Origin: Holophagaceae bacterium
Lineage (GTDB): Bacteria > Acidobacteriota > Holophagae > Holophagales > Holophagaceae
Assembly (NCBI GenBank): GCA_025361205.1
Contig: JANYAS010000099.1
Location: forward strand, 1-45,998
DNA length: 45,998 nt
Direction: 5' to 3'
Position numbers and translations under genes: made by a program. Shown here one piece after another: positions 7,657 to 16,107 of the stretch; position 1 is the first letter of the stretch; the number at the start of each line of letters is the position of its first letter. The notes below the pieces were generated by a model. It saw only the letters and a list, made by a program, of their open reading frames with translations, had not been told where the DNA came from and did not search any database.

Positions 7657-8388
7657 ATGGGTATCCCTGAAGAAAGCCTGGCAGAGAAGAAATCGGAGAA
7701 GGTCTATGTCGCGCCCCCCCATTCCAACCTCTGGCAGAAGCTGGGGCCCGGCGGGGCGGCTTCGCTGGGGCTGGCGACCCTGACAGGTCTGGGGCTGCTG
7801 GGCCTCCCCTGGTTGTTCCGGCTCAGGCAGGTTCTGCGCGGCGTCCATGGAGATGAACCCAAACCTGCGGACGCGATCCTGGTGTTGGGGCGGCGGCTGC
7901 AGGGGGATGGCCTCACGCCGGTTTTTGAAGGCCGCCTGGCCCGGGCCGAAGCCCTTTGGCGACAGGGGCTCGCCCCGCGGATTTTCGTGGCCGGCGGCAC
8001 CACCGGGACCGCCGCCCGCAGCGAGGCCGAGGCCGGCCGCGACTGGCTCCGCGATCGGGGCATTCCGGAGGCGGACATCCTCCTGGAGGATCGCAGCCAG
8101 CACACCCTGGACAACCTGTTCAACGTTCGGATCCACATGCGCGAAGAAGGCTGGCGGACCCTGCTGTTGGTTTCGGATCCCCTGCACCTGGCCCGGGCTC
8201 GGGCCACGGCCCGGGGACTGGAACTCGAGGTGCGCTGCTGCTCGGCGCAAGACGCCCCCCTGAAGGCCAGGTCCCGTGCCTGGTGGGCCCAGGCCGTCAT
8301 GGAGGCCTTTCTGTTGCACTGGTACCACACCGGGATGCTCTACACCCGTCTGATCGGCAGCGAGAAGCAGCTCAAGCGGGTGACCTGA
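7657..8388 (+). CDS. YdcF-like (DUF218) membrane-anchored protein
   Basis: 243 residues from ATG 7657 with AAAGGAGAG in front. One hydrophobic segment (AASLGLATLTGLGLLGLPWL, about 34-53) is followed by a DUF218/YdcF fold: ADAILVLGRRLQGDG, then RIFVAGGTTGTAARSEAEAG, ILLEDRSQHTLDNLFN and LLLVSDPLHLARA. These match the conserved acidic, Ser/Thr and His positions of the family (E. coli YdcF/SanA/ElyC relatives), often linked to envelope or S-adenosylmethionine binding, with no settled reaction. The gene lies 37 bp after the P-II gene and 23 bp before rsmI; the shared direction does not imply shared function. Confidence 0.8.
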   Translation: MGIPEESLAEKKSEKVYVAPPHSNLWQKLGPGGAASLGLATLTGLGLLGLPWLFRLRQVLRGVHGDEPKPADAILVLGRRLQGDGLTPVFEGRLARAEALWRQGLAPRIFVAGGTTGTAARSEAEAGRDWLRDRGIPEADILLEDRSQHTLDNLFNVRIHMREEGWRTLLLVSDPLHLARARATARGLELEVRCCSAQDAPLKARSRAWWAQAVMEAFLLHWYHTGMLYTRLIGSEKQLKRVT

Positions 8389-8411
8389 GGGGCTGCCAGA
8401 CTGGACGCATC

Positions 8412-9263
8412 ATGACTGGCCATCTCATCCTCGTCCCCACCCCCATCGGCAACCTCGGCGACCTCACGGACCGGGCCAAAGAGGCCCTGGTCGGGGCTGA
8501 CCTGGTGGCCTGCGAGGATACGCGGCGCACGGGGGGGCTCCTGAAGCATCTGGAGATCGAGAAACCGCTACTGCGTTTCGACGATCACGCGGGGGAAGCG
8601 GCCTTCGAGCGCCTGGGCCTGGAACTGGCCTCGGGCCGCACCGTGGCCTATTGCAGCGATGCGGGGATGCCGGGGATCAACGACCCGGGCTTCGAGATCG
8701 CCCGGTTGGCCCGAGCCGCCGGCGCTAAGGTCACCGTGCTGCCCGGCGCCTCCGCCGTGCTGCTGGCGGTGGTGGCCTCGGGCCTGCCCTGCCATGCCTT
8801 CAGCTTCCGGGGCTACCTGCCGAGCCGCGGCGAGCCCCGTCGCACCCTATTGAAGCGCCTGGGTACGGAAGAGGAAACCATGGTGGTCTTCGAGACCCCC
8901 CATCGCATCCACGAAACCCTGGCGGATCTCGAAGCCATCCTCCCGGACCGGGAGATCGCCCTGGGTCGTGAGCTGACCAAGCTCCACGAGACCTGGTACC
9001 GCGGCACCCCAGCCCAGGTGAAGACCCAGTTGGGCCGGGAGGACCGGGGCGAGATGGTACTGGTGCTGGCGGGGGCCAGCGCCAAGCGGGTGGTTACGGA
9101 AGGGACGCCGGAATTCACGGGGGAGGAGCTGCCGGAGTGGGCACGGACCTTCCTTTCTGCGGCTCGGGAAGGGGGCATGACCCTGCGGGAGGCGGTCAAG
9201 CCACTGGCCAAGCACCTGGGCCTCAGTGCTTCCGAGGTCTACCGGATGGCACTGGAAGGGTAG
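8412..9263 (+). CDS. rsmI: 16S rRNA (cytidine1402-2'-O)-methyltransferase RsmI
   Basis: 283 residues, normal length. Begins MTGHLILVPTPIGNLGDLT, the family opening, followed by ACEDTRRTGGLL, YCSDAGMPGINDPG and LPGASAVLLAVVASGLP, all hallmarks of the tetrapyrrole-methylase fold that binds S-adenosylmethionine. FRGYLPSRGEPR and ELTKLHETWYRGT are also standard. The enzyme 2'-O-methylates C1402 in the ribosomal P site. ATG 8412 is used because it gives the canonical N-terminus; the Shine-Dalgarno there is weak. Confidence 0.96.
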   Translation: MTGHLILVPTPIGNLGDLTDRAKEALVGADLVACEDTRRTGGLLKHLEIEKPLLRFDDHAGEAAFERLGLELASGRTVAYCSDAGMPGINDPGFEIARLARAAGAKVTVLPGASAVLLAVVASGLPCHAFSFRGYLPSRGEPRRTLLKRLGTEEETMVVFETPHRIHETLADLEAILPDREIALGRELTKLHETWYRGTPAQVKTQLGREDRGEMVLVLAGASAKRVVTEGTPEFTGEELPEWARTFLSAAREGGMTLREAVKPLAKHLGLSASEVYRMALEG

Positions 9264-9303
9264 TCAGGGCCGCAATGGGAACGTCGCAGCTTTGTGACAT
9301 TTT

Positions 9304-9317
9304 AACGTTGCAATGTT
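9304..9317. promoter_or_regulatory. AACgTTGCAAtGTT palindrome ahead of a small RHH-like gene
   Basis: A 14-bp inverted repeat with one mismatched pair, centred 45 bp upstream of ATG 9356, in a short AT-rich stretch after rsmI. Ribbon-helix-helix proteins commonly bind such short palindromes ahead of their own genes, so this is a candidate operator. Confidence 0.35.
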
Positions 9318-9355
9318 GACTCCGAGGACGGATACTTGGAGGCAAGGAGTCCTAC

Positions 9356-9583
9356 ATGTCCCCCAAGACTTCACCGACCCCCATGGAGCCCATCACCGCC
9401 CGCATCAGCGAGGAGGCCGCCCGCAGGTTGAGGGTGGCGGCCGCCCTAGAGAATGTGACCACCGGCCAGCTGCTGGACCGGATCCTCCTGGACACCCTGG
9501 CCCCCATCGAAAGCATGGTGGGTCAAGCCTGGGACTACAACCGGCGCCGCCCCTTCGTGCCGGAACCGCCGACGACGAAATAG
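9356..9583 (+). CDS. Small ribbon-helix-helix-like protein (75 aa)
   Basis: 75 residues with AAGGAG well placed before ATG 9356. The segment PITARISEEAARRLRVAAAL followed by ENVTTGQLLDRILLDTL has the beta-strand/helix/helix pattern of CopG/Arc-type ribbon-helix-helix proteins. The tail (YNRRRPFVPEPPTTK) is Pro-rich and probably disordered. No toxin-like partner follows, so an antitoxin role is not supported; it may be a stand-alone DNA-binding protein. Fold assignment is by pattern only. Confidence 0.6.
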   Translation: MSPKTSPTPMEPITARISEEAARRLRVAAALENVTTGQLLDRILLDTLAPIESMVGQAWDYNRRRPFVPEPPTTK

Positions 9584-9653
9584 CCCGAGGGGACTTTTCA
9601 ATACATCAACGGGACTGAGGGGGTTCCTCCTGCGAGCTGGGAGGCAGATGGCC

Positions 9654-9683
9654 ATCACAACCCGGAGCCGTGGGGGTTGTGAT
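9654..9683 (+). terminator. Perfect 10-bp hairpin between the RHH-like gene and the hox operon
   Basis: ATCACAACCC (9654-9663) pairs perfectly with GGGTTGTGAT (9674-9683) around a 10-nt loop. It is followed by a G-rich run rather than T residues, so it may be a factor-dependent terminator, an mRNA stabiliser or a protein-binding palindrome ahead of the hydrogenase operon. Confidence 0.45.
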
Positions 9684-9800
9684 CCGGCGGGGGTGGGCGT
9701 AGATTGCAGACGCTCGGGTTAATTATAGATGGTTCGTTGACCTGACCGAAAATTCGCGATGCCCGCCCCAAGAATCGGCCATCCCCAGGGAGATGCCCAG

Positions 9801-11675
9801 ATGCAATCCGCCAGCGTCGTCCACCCCGAAGAACACCTGCTTCCGATCCTGCAGCGGCACGGGAGTGACCCCGGGAAGCTGCTGCAGATCCTCATCGAGA
9901 TCCAGCATGCCTTCCACTGCATCCCGCCCGAAGCCGAGGGTCTGCTGGCAGAAAAGCTGCGATTGCCCTTGGTGCGGGTCCGCGGGGTGGTGGAATTCTA
10001 TTCTTTCCTGAGTCGCTCCTTCCAGGGCGAGGTGGTGATCCACTTCAGCGACAACATCACGGACCAGATGGCTGGCAATCGGCAACTGGCGGAGGCGCTT
10101 TGCGCGAAGCTGGGTGTGAAACTCGGCGAGACCCGCACCGATGGCCGCGTCAGCGTCCGCTTCACCTCCTGCACGGGGATGTGCGACCAGGGCCCGGCGG
10201 CGTTGGTGAATTACCTGCCTTTGACCCGCCTGACGCCCGATCGCATCGACGCCATCGCCGCCCTGGTGGAAGGCAAGGTGCCCCTGGAGGCCTGGCCCCG
10301 GGCCTTCTTTCAGGTGGACTCCCAGATCCGTCGCTCGGATGTGGTCTTCCGGAATCCCCTGGAACCGGGCGTCGCCCTGCGCGCCAGCCTGGAGCGGGGC
10401 GGTGAGATCCTGGAGGAATGGGCCGAGGACATGGCGCCCAGTGATGCCCGTCGCCATCACCTGGAGCGGGGTGGCGCCGAGACCCTCAAGGAGATCTACG
10501 CCGCCGAACTGCGGGGCCGGGGCGGGGCGGGTTTCAAGACTGGCATCAAGTGGGAATCCGTCCGGCACGCCAAGATGGGCAACCGCTACGTCCTGTGCAA
10601 CGCGGACGAGGGCGAGCCCGGCACCTTCAAGGACCGCGTGCTGCTCACGGACTACGCGGATATGGTGTTCGAGGGCATGACCATCTGCGGCCATGTGGTG
10701 GGCTCCAAGAAGGGCATTCTCTATGTGCGGCAGGAGTACTGGTACCTGCGGGATCACTTAGAAGGCGTGCTCCGGTGGCGCCGGGAGGCAGGCCTCCTCG
10801 GCGAGGGCATCCTGAAGACGGGCCTCGATTTCGATATCGAGATTCACTGGGGCGCGGGAGCCTACATCTGTGGGATGGAAAGCGCCATGATCAAGAGCAT
10901 CGAAGGGCGCCGCGGCATCCCGCGTCGGCGCTGGCCCCTGCCGGTGCACCAGGGCTACCTCAAGCGGCCCACGGTGGTGAACAACGTGGAGACCTTTGCC
11001 GCCGCCGCCGTCATCAGCGCCCGGGGCGGAGCCTGGTTCGCCTTCAATGGGACCCAGCAATCCAGCGGAACCAAGCTCTTTTGCGTCTCCGGGGACTGTG
11101 AGCGGCCGGGGTTGTACGAGTACCCGTGGGGCGTGACCATCCGCGAAATGCTGCGGGACGCCGGCGGGCTCGATGCCAAGGGCGCCCAGGTGGGCGGGCC
11201 CAGCGGCACCCTGGTGGGGCCCGAGGAGTTCGACCGTCGGGTCTGCTTCGAGGAACTCAGCAGTACCGGCACCCTCATGGTGTTTGGACCCCACCAGGAC
11301 ATCTTCGAGGCCGTGAAGAACTTCTCGGCCTTCTTCCAGCACGAGAGCTGCGGGCTCTGCACGCCCTGCCGCGTGGGTACCACCCTGCTGGCCAACTACG
11401 TGAAGAAGTTCGAGAAGGGCTACGGCTCTCCGGTCGATCTCGAGGAGGTCCAGCTCGTCGCGAAGGTGATGAAGACCATGTCCCACTGCGGCCTGGGGCA
11501 GACCGCGAGCCTCCCTATCACTGACAGCGTCCGTAAGTTTCCCGATATCTGGACGGAGCGGATGCAAACCATGGAGTTCGTACCGGCCTTCGACCTCGAC
11601 GGAGCTCTGGAAGAAGCCCGGTCCCTCACTGGGCGGACGGATGCTGCGGCCCACCTCACGCACCTGGAGGCCTGA
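9801..11675 (+). CDS. hoxF: NAD-reducing hydrogenase diaphorase subunit HoxF (NuoE-NuoF fusion)
   Basis: 624 residues from ATG 9801, which has GGGAG eight bases upstream; the in-frame ATG 9759 has none. Residues 1-150 are NuoE-like with SCTGMCDQGPAALVN (2Fe-2S ligands). The rest is NuoF-like: RGRGGAGFKTGIKWE (FMN), NADEGEPGTFKDR, GAGAYICGMESAM (NADH site), and 4Fe-4S ligands C517, C520, C523 plus C563 (HCGLGQ). This fused form, without a separate HoxE, is typical of the Ralstonia-type soluble group 3d enzyme. It oxidises or reduces NAD(H) and passes electrons to HoxU. The first acidic residue of the usual CGEET/CGDES motif is Met here. Confidence 0.93.
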   Translation: MQSASVVHPEEHLLPILQRHGSDPGKLLQILIEIQHAFHCIPPEAEGLLAEKLRLPLVRVRGVVEFYSFLSRSFQGEVVIHFSDNITDQMAGNRQLAEALCAKLGVKLGETRTDGRVSVRFTSCTGMCDQGPAALVNYLPLTRLTPDRIDAIAALVEGKVPLEAWPRAFFQVDSQIRRSDVVFRNPLEPGVALRASLERGGEILEEWAEDMAPSDARRHHLERGGAETLKEIYAAELRGRGGAGFKTGIKWESVRHAKMGNRYVLCNADEGEPGTFKDRVLLTDYADMVFEGMTICGHVVGSKKGILYVRQEYWYLRDHLEGVLRWRREAGLLGEGILKTGLDFDIEIHWGAGAYICGMESAMIKSIEGRRGIPRRRWPLPVHQGYLKRPTVVNNVETFAAAAVISARGGAWFAFNGTQQSSGTKLFCVSGDCERPGLYEYPWGVTIREMLRDAGGLDAKGAQVGGPSGTLVGPEEFDRRVCFEELSSTGTLMVFGPHQDIFEAVKNFSAFFQHESCGLCTPCRVGTTLLANYVKKFEKGYGSPVDLEEVQLVAKVMKTMSHCGLGQTASLPITDSVRKFPDIWTERMQTMEFVPAFDLDGALEEARSLTGRTDAAAHLTHLEA

Positions 11676-11677
11676 CC

Positions 11678-12403
11678 ATGAGCCAGACATTCTTCCTCGA
11701 CGGCCAGGAGATTCCCTTCGAGGAGGGCCAGACGGTGCTCCAGGCGGCCATGGCTGCGGGGAGATACATCCCCCACCTCTGCTACCGGCCCCAACTCGAG
11801 CCCCACAGTAGTTGCCGAATCTGCACGGTGATCATCAGCGGGAAGCCCTTTTCCTCATGCACCCAACCTGCCATGAAGGAACAACAGGTGGAATGCGACA
11901 CCGCGGAGTTGAACGCCCTGCGTCGCGCTGTGATCCAGATGATGTTCGTGGAAGGGAACCACTACTGCCCTTCCTGCGAAGAAAGCGGCAGCTGCCGCCT
12001 GCAGGCTTCGGCCTACTACCTGGGCATGCAGGACAGTCACTTCCCGCACCAGTTCCCCCTGCGGCAGCGGGACAGCAGCCACCCGGACGTCAACATGGAC
12101 CGGGACCGCTGCATCCGCTGCGAGACCTGCGTGCGCGCCAGCCGGGACCTCGACGGAAAGAACGTCTTCGGCATCCTCGGCCGCGGTCTCAATTCGAAAA
12201 TCTCCGTGAATTCACCCTCCGGGCTGCTCGAGGGCAGCGACGTCGCCGCCACGGACATGGCAGTGGCGCTCTGCCCCACGGGCTGCCTCACGGTCAAGGG
12301 CGTGGGTTTCAAGGTGCCCATCGGCCTGCGGATCTTTGACCAGGCCCCCATCGATGTGGTGGAACTCCTGGAATTCACCAAGCAGGAGGCGGTCCATGGC
12401 TGA
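11678..12403 (+). CDS. hoxU: NAD-reducing hydrogenase diaphorase small subunit HoxU
   Basis: 241 residues. An N-terminal 2Fe-2S ferredoxin domain has Cys in CYRPQLEPHSSCRIC and later SCTQPA. Next is a His/Cys 4Fe-4S region (HYCPSCEESGSCRLQ), then a 4Fe-4S site CIRCETC with a fourth ligand in CPTGC. HoxU wires HoxF to the hydrogenase module HoxYH in the cytoplasm. The start is two bases after the hoxF stop, and its own 3' end overlaps hoxY by 8 bp, so translation is probably coupled. Confidence 0.93.
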   Translation: MSQTFFLDGQEIPFEEGQTVLQAAMAAGRYIPHLCYRPQLEPHSSCRICTVIISGKPFSSCTQPAMKEQQVECDTAELNALRRAVIQMMFVEGNHYCPSCEESGSCRLQASAYYLGMQDSHFPHQFPLRQRDSSHPDVNMDRDRCIRCETCVRASRDLDGKNVFGILGRGLNSKISVNSPSGLLEGSDVAATDMAVALCPTGCLTVKGVGFKVPIGLRIFDQAPIDVVELLEFTKQEAVHG

Positions 12404-12938
12404 GAAACTGAAGGTCGCCACCTGCTCCCTGGCAGGCTGTTTCGGCTGCCACATGTCCCTCCTGGATATCGACGAGCGCCTGCTGGAACTCCTGGAAGTC
12501 GTCCAATTCGACCGCAGCCCCATCAACGACCTCAAGCACATCAGCCAACCCGTGGACCTGGGCCTCATCGAAGGCGGGGTCTGCAACGCTGAGAACGTCC
12601 ACACCCTGCGGGAATTCCGGTCCATGTGCAAGATCCTGGTGGCCGTGGGCGAATGTGGCATCACCGGTGGCATCCCCTCCATGCGCAATAGCTTCACCCT
12701 CAAGGAGTGTCTTGATGAGTCCTACATCCGGGGCATGGGCGTAGAGTTCGCCCACATCCCCGACGACCCGGAAATCCCGCTGCTGCTCAACCGGGTCCGC
12801 CCCCTCCACCATATCGTGAAGATCGACCATTTCCTTCCGGGCTGTCCCCCATCCGCCGACGCCATCTGGTACTTCCTGACGGAACTGCTGGCGGGCCGCG
12901 ACCCGAGCCTGCCCCGGGAACTGATCCGCTACGACTGA
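12396..12938 (+). CDS. hoxY: NAD-reducing [NiFe] hydrogenase small subunit HoxY
   Basis: 180 residues from ATG 12396, with AGGAGG upstream inside hoxU. Proximal 4Fe-4S ligands are seen as TCSLAGCFGCHMS (C15 and C18 being the family CxxC), GECGITGGIP and FLPGCPPSAD. The subunit is short, with no Tat signal and no medial or distal cluster domain, as expected for the single-cluster cytoplasmic group 3d HoxY. It lies between HoxU and the catalytic HoxH, which starts 57 bp later. Confidence 0.93.
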   Translation: MAEKLKVATCSLAGCFGCHMSLLDIDERLLELLEVVQFDRSPINDLKHISQPVDLGLIEGGVCNAENVHTLREFRSMCKILVAVGECGITGGIPSMRNSFTLKECLDESYIRGMGVEFAHIPDDPEIPLLLNRVRPLHHIVKIDHFLPGCPPSADAIWYFLTELLAGRDPSLPRELIRYD

Positions 12939-12994
12939 GCCGTTCACCAATCATCGAATTTCAGGCACCGCCGTCCAGACCCGCCGAGGAACCC

Positions 12995-14500
12995 ATGAGC
13001 CCGTCCGCCCGCTTGCAGCTTGAAACGGCCAGCCATCCCGAGGCGCTGAAGCGCATCGTCATCGAACCCCTCACCCGCGTCGAGGGCCACGGCAAGGTGA
13101 CCCTACTGATGGACGAGGACGACCATGTCCGCCAGGCACGGCTCCATATCGTGGAATTCCGGGGCTTCGAGAAGTTCATCCAGGGCCGCCCGTACTGGGA
13201 AGTCCCCGTCCTGGTGCAGCGCCTGTGCGGCATCTGCCCCGTGAGCCACCACCTGGCGGCGGCCAAGGCCGTGGACATGCTGGTGGGGGCGCGGCAACTC
13301 ACGCCCACCGCCGACAAGCTGCGGCGCCTGCTCCACTACGGCCAGATCCTCCAGAGCCATGCGCTTCACTTCTTCCACCTTTCCAGTCCGGACCTTCTCT
13401 TCGGGTTCGACGCGGATGTGGCGACCCGGAACATCATCGGCGTCATCGCCGCCCATCCGGATCTGGCCGTGCAGGGCGTGAAGCTTCGCAAGTACGGCCA
13501 GGAAGTGATCCGGGTGCTTTCGGGCAAGCGCATCCACGGTGTCTTCGCCATCCCTGGCGGGGTGAACAAGGCCTTCAGCCGGGAGGACCGCGAGTACCTG
13601 GCCAAGGACATCGATCAGGTGGTGGCCTGGTCCCGGGGCGCCGTTGAGATCGCCCGCTCGCTCTACGTGGGCAAGCTGGAGACCAGCGAATCCTTCGGCG
13701 CCTTCCGCTCCAATTTCCTCAGCCTCACGACCCCGAAGGGGGACTTCGAGCTTTACGACGGCGCCCTCCGCGCCCGGGATGACAAGGGGCAGACCATCTT
13801 CGACCAGGTGGACTGCGCCCACTACCTGCGGTACCTCCACGAGGAGGTGAAATCCTGGTCGTACATGAAGTTCCCTTTTATCGTCTCCCTCGGCAACGAC
13901 GAGGGCTGGTACCGGGTCGGACCCCTGGCCCGCATCAACAATGCGGAGCGCATGCCCACCCCCCTCGCCGAGGAGGCCCGCAAGGTCTTCATGGCTATGG
14001 GCAAGGGCGAGCCGGTGCACGCCACCCTGGCCTACCACTGGGCCCGCATGATCGAGCTGCTCTATGCCGCCGAAGCCATTCAGGGCCTCCTCTCCGATGC
14101 CGACATTTTCGGCACGGATCTGATGGTCAAGGGCGAACCGGCGCTGGAGGGCATCGGCGTCATTGAGGCCCCCCGCGGCACCCTCTTCCACCACTACAAG
14201 GTCGACGAGACCGGCGCCATCGTGAAGGCGAACCTCATCGTTTCCACCACCAACAACAACACGGCCATGAACACGGCCGTGCGGGAGGTGGCGGCCCAGT
14301 ACCTCGACGGAAAGAAGCTGACAGAAGGCCTGCTCAACCACATCGAGGTGGCCATCCGCGCCTACGATCCCTGCCTGTCCTGTGCCACCCATGCCCTGGG
14401 CAAGATGCCCCTGCAGGTCGAATTGATTGATGCCGATGGCCAGGTGGTGGACCGTTTGGTGAAGGGCGCCGACGGGGAACTGTCGGGCGAGGCCGTGTGA
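12995..14500 (+). CDS. hoxH: NAD-reducing [NiFe] hydrogenase large (catalytic) subunit HoxH
   Basis: 501 residues. Nickel ligands are the L1 motif RLCGICPVSHH (C78, C81) and the L2 motif DPCLSCATH (C460, C463, H466). After H466 a 35-residue C-terminal peptide starting ALGKMPLQ remains. This is the extension removed by the maturation protease once the NiFe(CN)2CO centre is installed, so the gene encodes a precursor needing the adjacent protease. ITRVEGHGK-like PLTRVEGHGK near the start is also characteristic. It converts H2 to protons and electrons for NAD+ reduction, reversibly, in the cytoplasm. Confidence 0.95.
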   Translation: MSPSARLQLETASHPEALKRIVIEPLTRVEGHGKVTLLMDEDDHVRQARLHIVEFRGFEKFIQGRPYWEVPVLVQRLCGICPVSHHLAAAKAVDMLVGARQLTPTADKLRRLLHYGQILQSHALHFFHLSSPDLLFGFDADVATRNIIGVIAAHPDLAVQGVKLRKYGQEVIRVLSGKRIHGVFAIPGGVNKAFSREDREYLAKDIDQVVAWSRGAVEIARSLYVGKLETSESFGAFRSNFLSLTTPKGDFELYDGALRARDDKGQTIFDQVDCAHYLRYLHEEVKSWSYMKFPFIVSLGNDEGWYRVGPLARINNAERMPTPLAEEARKVFMAMGKGEPVHATLAYHWARMIELLYAAEAIQGLLSDADIFGTDLMVKGEPALEGIGVIEAPRGTLFHHYKVDETGAIVKANLIVSTTNNNTAMNTAVREVAAQYLDGKKLTEGLLNHIEVAIRAYDPCLSCATHALGKMPLQVELIDADGQVVDRLVKGADGELSGEAV

Positions 14501-15000
14501 CCGCTTCCGCGGGCTCAGTGGTCCTCTTCGGCTACGGCAACCCCAGCCGGGGGGACGATGCGCTGGGCCCGCTCTTGCTGGAGCGGGCTGAGGCCTGGCT
14601 GGGGGAACACCCGGAACTGAAGGTCACCCCCGTGGCGGATTTCCAGCTCCAGATCGAGCATGCCGAGGATCTGCGCGATCAGGATTTGGCCCTGTTCCTG
14701 GATGCGGACGCCTCCTGTCCTGCGCCCTATGCCTTCCGCCGAATCCGGCCCATCCAGGACGACAGCTATTCCACCCATGCCCTCAGCCCTGGCGCGGTGC
14801 TGCACGTCTTCGAGCGGATCTCCAGGCAGGTCGCTCCACCAGCCTTCACCCTCAGCGTCCGGGGTGTGGGCTTCGAACTGGGCCAACCCCTCTCCGAGCT
14901 CGCGGCCCAGCACCTGGAGGCCGCCTGGTCCCTGCTGGAGGGTCTGCTGAGGGACGCCCGCAGCGAGGTCTGGACTCTGCGCCTGTCCACAGTAGAGTAG
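14497..15000 (+). CDS. hoxW: Hydrogenase maturation protease (HoxW-like)
   Basis: 167 residues, starting at GTG 14497, which overlaps the hoxH stop (GTGA). The opening VLFGYGNPSRGDDALGP is the signature of HybD/HycI/HoxW endopeptidases. Acidic residues near D20-D21 and in LFLDADAS, with the His in STHALSPG, are candidate nickel-sensing ligands. Its substrate is almost certainly the C-terminal extension of HoxH, with which it is translationally coupled. Confidence 0.88.
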   Translation: MTASAGSVVLFGYGNPSRGDDALGPLLLERAEAWLGEHPELKVTPVADFQLQIEHAEDLRDQDLALFLDADASCPAPYAFRRIRPIQDDSYSTHALSPGAVLHVFERISRQVAPPAFTLSVRGVGFELGQPLSELAAQHLEAAWSLLEGLLRDARSEVWTLRLSTVE

Positions 15001-15004
15001 CGGC

Positions 15005-15355
15005 ATGCACGAGCTCTCCATCCTCGAAGGGATGATCCAGGGCATCCAGGAAGAAGCCCGGACTCAGGGCTTCCACCGCGTGCTGCAGGTGCGGCTGGAG
15101 GTGGGCCGGCTGGCAGGGGCCGATGTGGAGGCCTTACGCTTCGCCTTCGAGGCGGCGTCCCAGGACACCCTCGCCGAGGGGGCCCTGCTCGAGATCATCG
15201 AACTTCCAGGCAAGGGCGTCTGCCGGACCTGCGGGCACGAGGTGGAGATCGAACAGCGGTTCGACCTCTGCCCGGCCTGCGGCGTGGGCTTTGTTTCGGT
15301 CACGGGCGGCACGGAACTGCGCATCAAAGACATCGACGTCGAAGGGGAGGGTTGA
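15005..15355 (+). CDS. hypA: Hydrogenase nickel insertion protein HypA
   Basis: 116 residues, standard length. MHELSI supplies the essential His2 nickel ligand, and a structural zinc site is formed by CRTCG and CPACG (about 73-76 and 90-93). It works with HypB to load nickel into the HoxH precursor. The gene starts 4 bp after the protease gene and ends 2 bp before hypB. Confidence 0.96.
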   Translation: MHELSILEGMIQGIQEEARTQGFHRVLQVRLEVGRLAGADVEALRFAFEAASQDTLAEGALLEIIELPGKGVCRTCGHEVEIEQRFDLCPACGVGFVSVTGGTELRIKDIDVEGEG

Positions 15356-15357
15356 CC

Positions 15358-16107
15358 ATGTGCACGACCTGCGGCTGCGGGGGGACGGGAGCCACCCTGG
15401 ATGGGCACGCCCACCCGAATGCCCAGGAGCCAGCTCGCATCGGGCGCCGCCGGGTGAGCCTGGAGCAGAACCTGCTGGCCAAGAACAACGCCTTGGCCGC
15501 CCTGAACCGCCAGCTTTGCGCGGCCCGGGGCTGGTTCATGCTGAACCTCGTCAGCAGCCCGGGATCGGGCAAGACCACCCTTCTCGAACAGACCATCCAG
15601 CGCCTGAAAGATGATGTGTGGGTGGCGGTCATCGAGGGCGACCAGCAGACCAGCCAGGATGCGGACCGCATCAAGGCCGCCGGGGCGCCCGCCGTGCAGA
15701 TCAACACGGGCAAGGGTTGCCACCTGGATGCCCACCTGGTGGGCCATGCGCTGGAGGTCTTGAATCCGCCCGACGGCGCGGTGGTGATGATCGAGAACGT
15801 GGGCAACCTCGTCTGCCCAGCCGCCTTCGACCTCGGCGAGGACCACAAGGTGGTCATCCTTTCCGTCACCGAGGGCGAGGACAAGCCGCTGAAGTACCCG
15901 GACATGTTCGCCGCCTCGGATCTCATGCTGCTGAACAAGGTGGACCTGCTGCCCCACCTTCGCTATGACGTGTCGCGCTGCCTGGCCTTCGCCCGCCGGG
16001 TGAATCCTGACATCCAGATCCTCCAGGTCTCGGCCCAGAATGGCGATGGCCTGGACGCCTGGATCGGCTGGATCGAGGCCCGGCGCGCGGCCCTGCAGAA
16101 GGCCTGA
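15358..16107 (+). CDS. hypB: Hydrogenase nickel incorporation GTPase HypB
   Basis: 249 residues from ATG 15358 with GGGGAGGG upstream. MCTTCGCG at the N-terminus is the high-affinity nickel motif. The P-loop is [10 protein letters not shown], followed by [18 protein letters not shown] (metal-site Cys) and the NKVD specificity motif. The His-rich nickel-storage stretch of some homologues is absent; only GHAH remains. It supplies GTP-driven nickel delivery with HypA. The stop overlaps the hypF start (TGATG). Confidence 0.96.
   Translation: MCTTCGCGGTGATLDGHAHPNAQEPARIGRRRVSLEQNLLAKNNALAALNRQLCAARGWFMLNLVSSPGSGKTTLLEQTIQRLKDDVWVAVIEGDQQTSQDADRIKAAGAPAVQINTGKGCHLDAHLVGHALEVLNPPDGAVVMIENVGNLVCPAAFDLGEDHKVVILSVTEGEDKPLKYPDMFAASDLMLLNKVDLLPHLRYDVSRCLAFARRVNPDIQILQVSAQNGDGLDAWIGWIEARRAALQKA

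Noticed and set aside
10861..10900. Loss of NADH binding in HoxF because CGEET reads CGMES
   Set aside because: Only the first acidic residue is changed; the second Glu, the Gly-rich loop and all cluster ligands are intact, so activity is probably retained.
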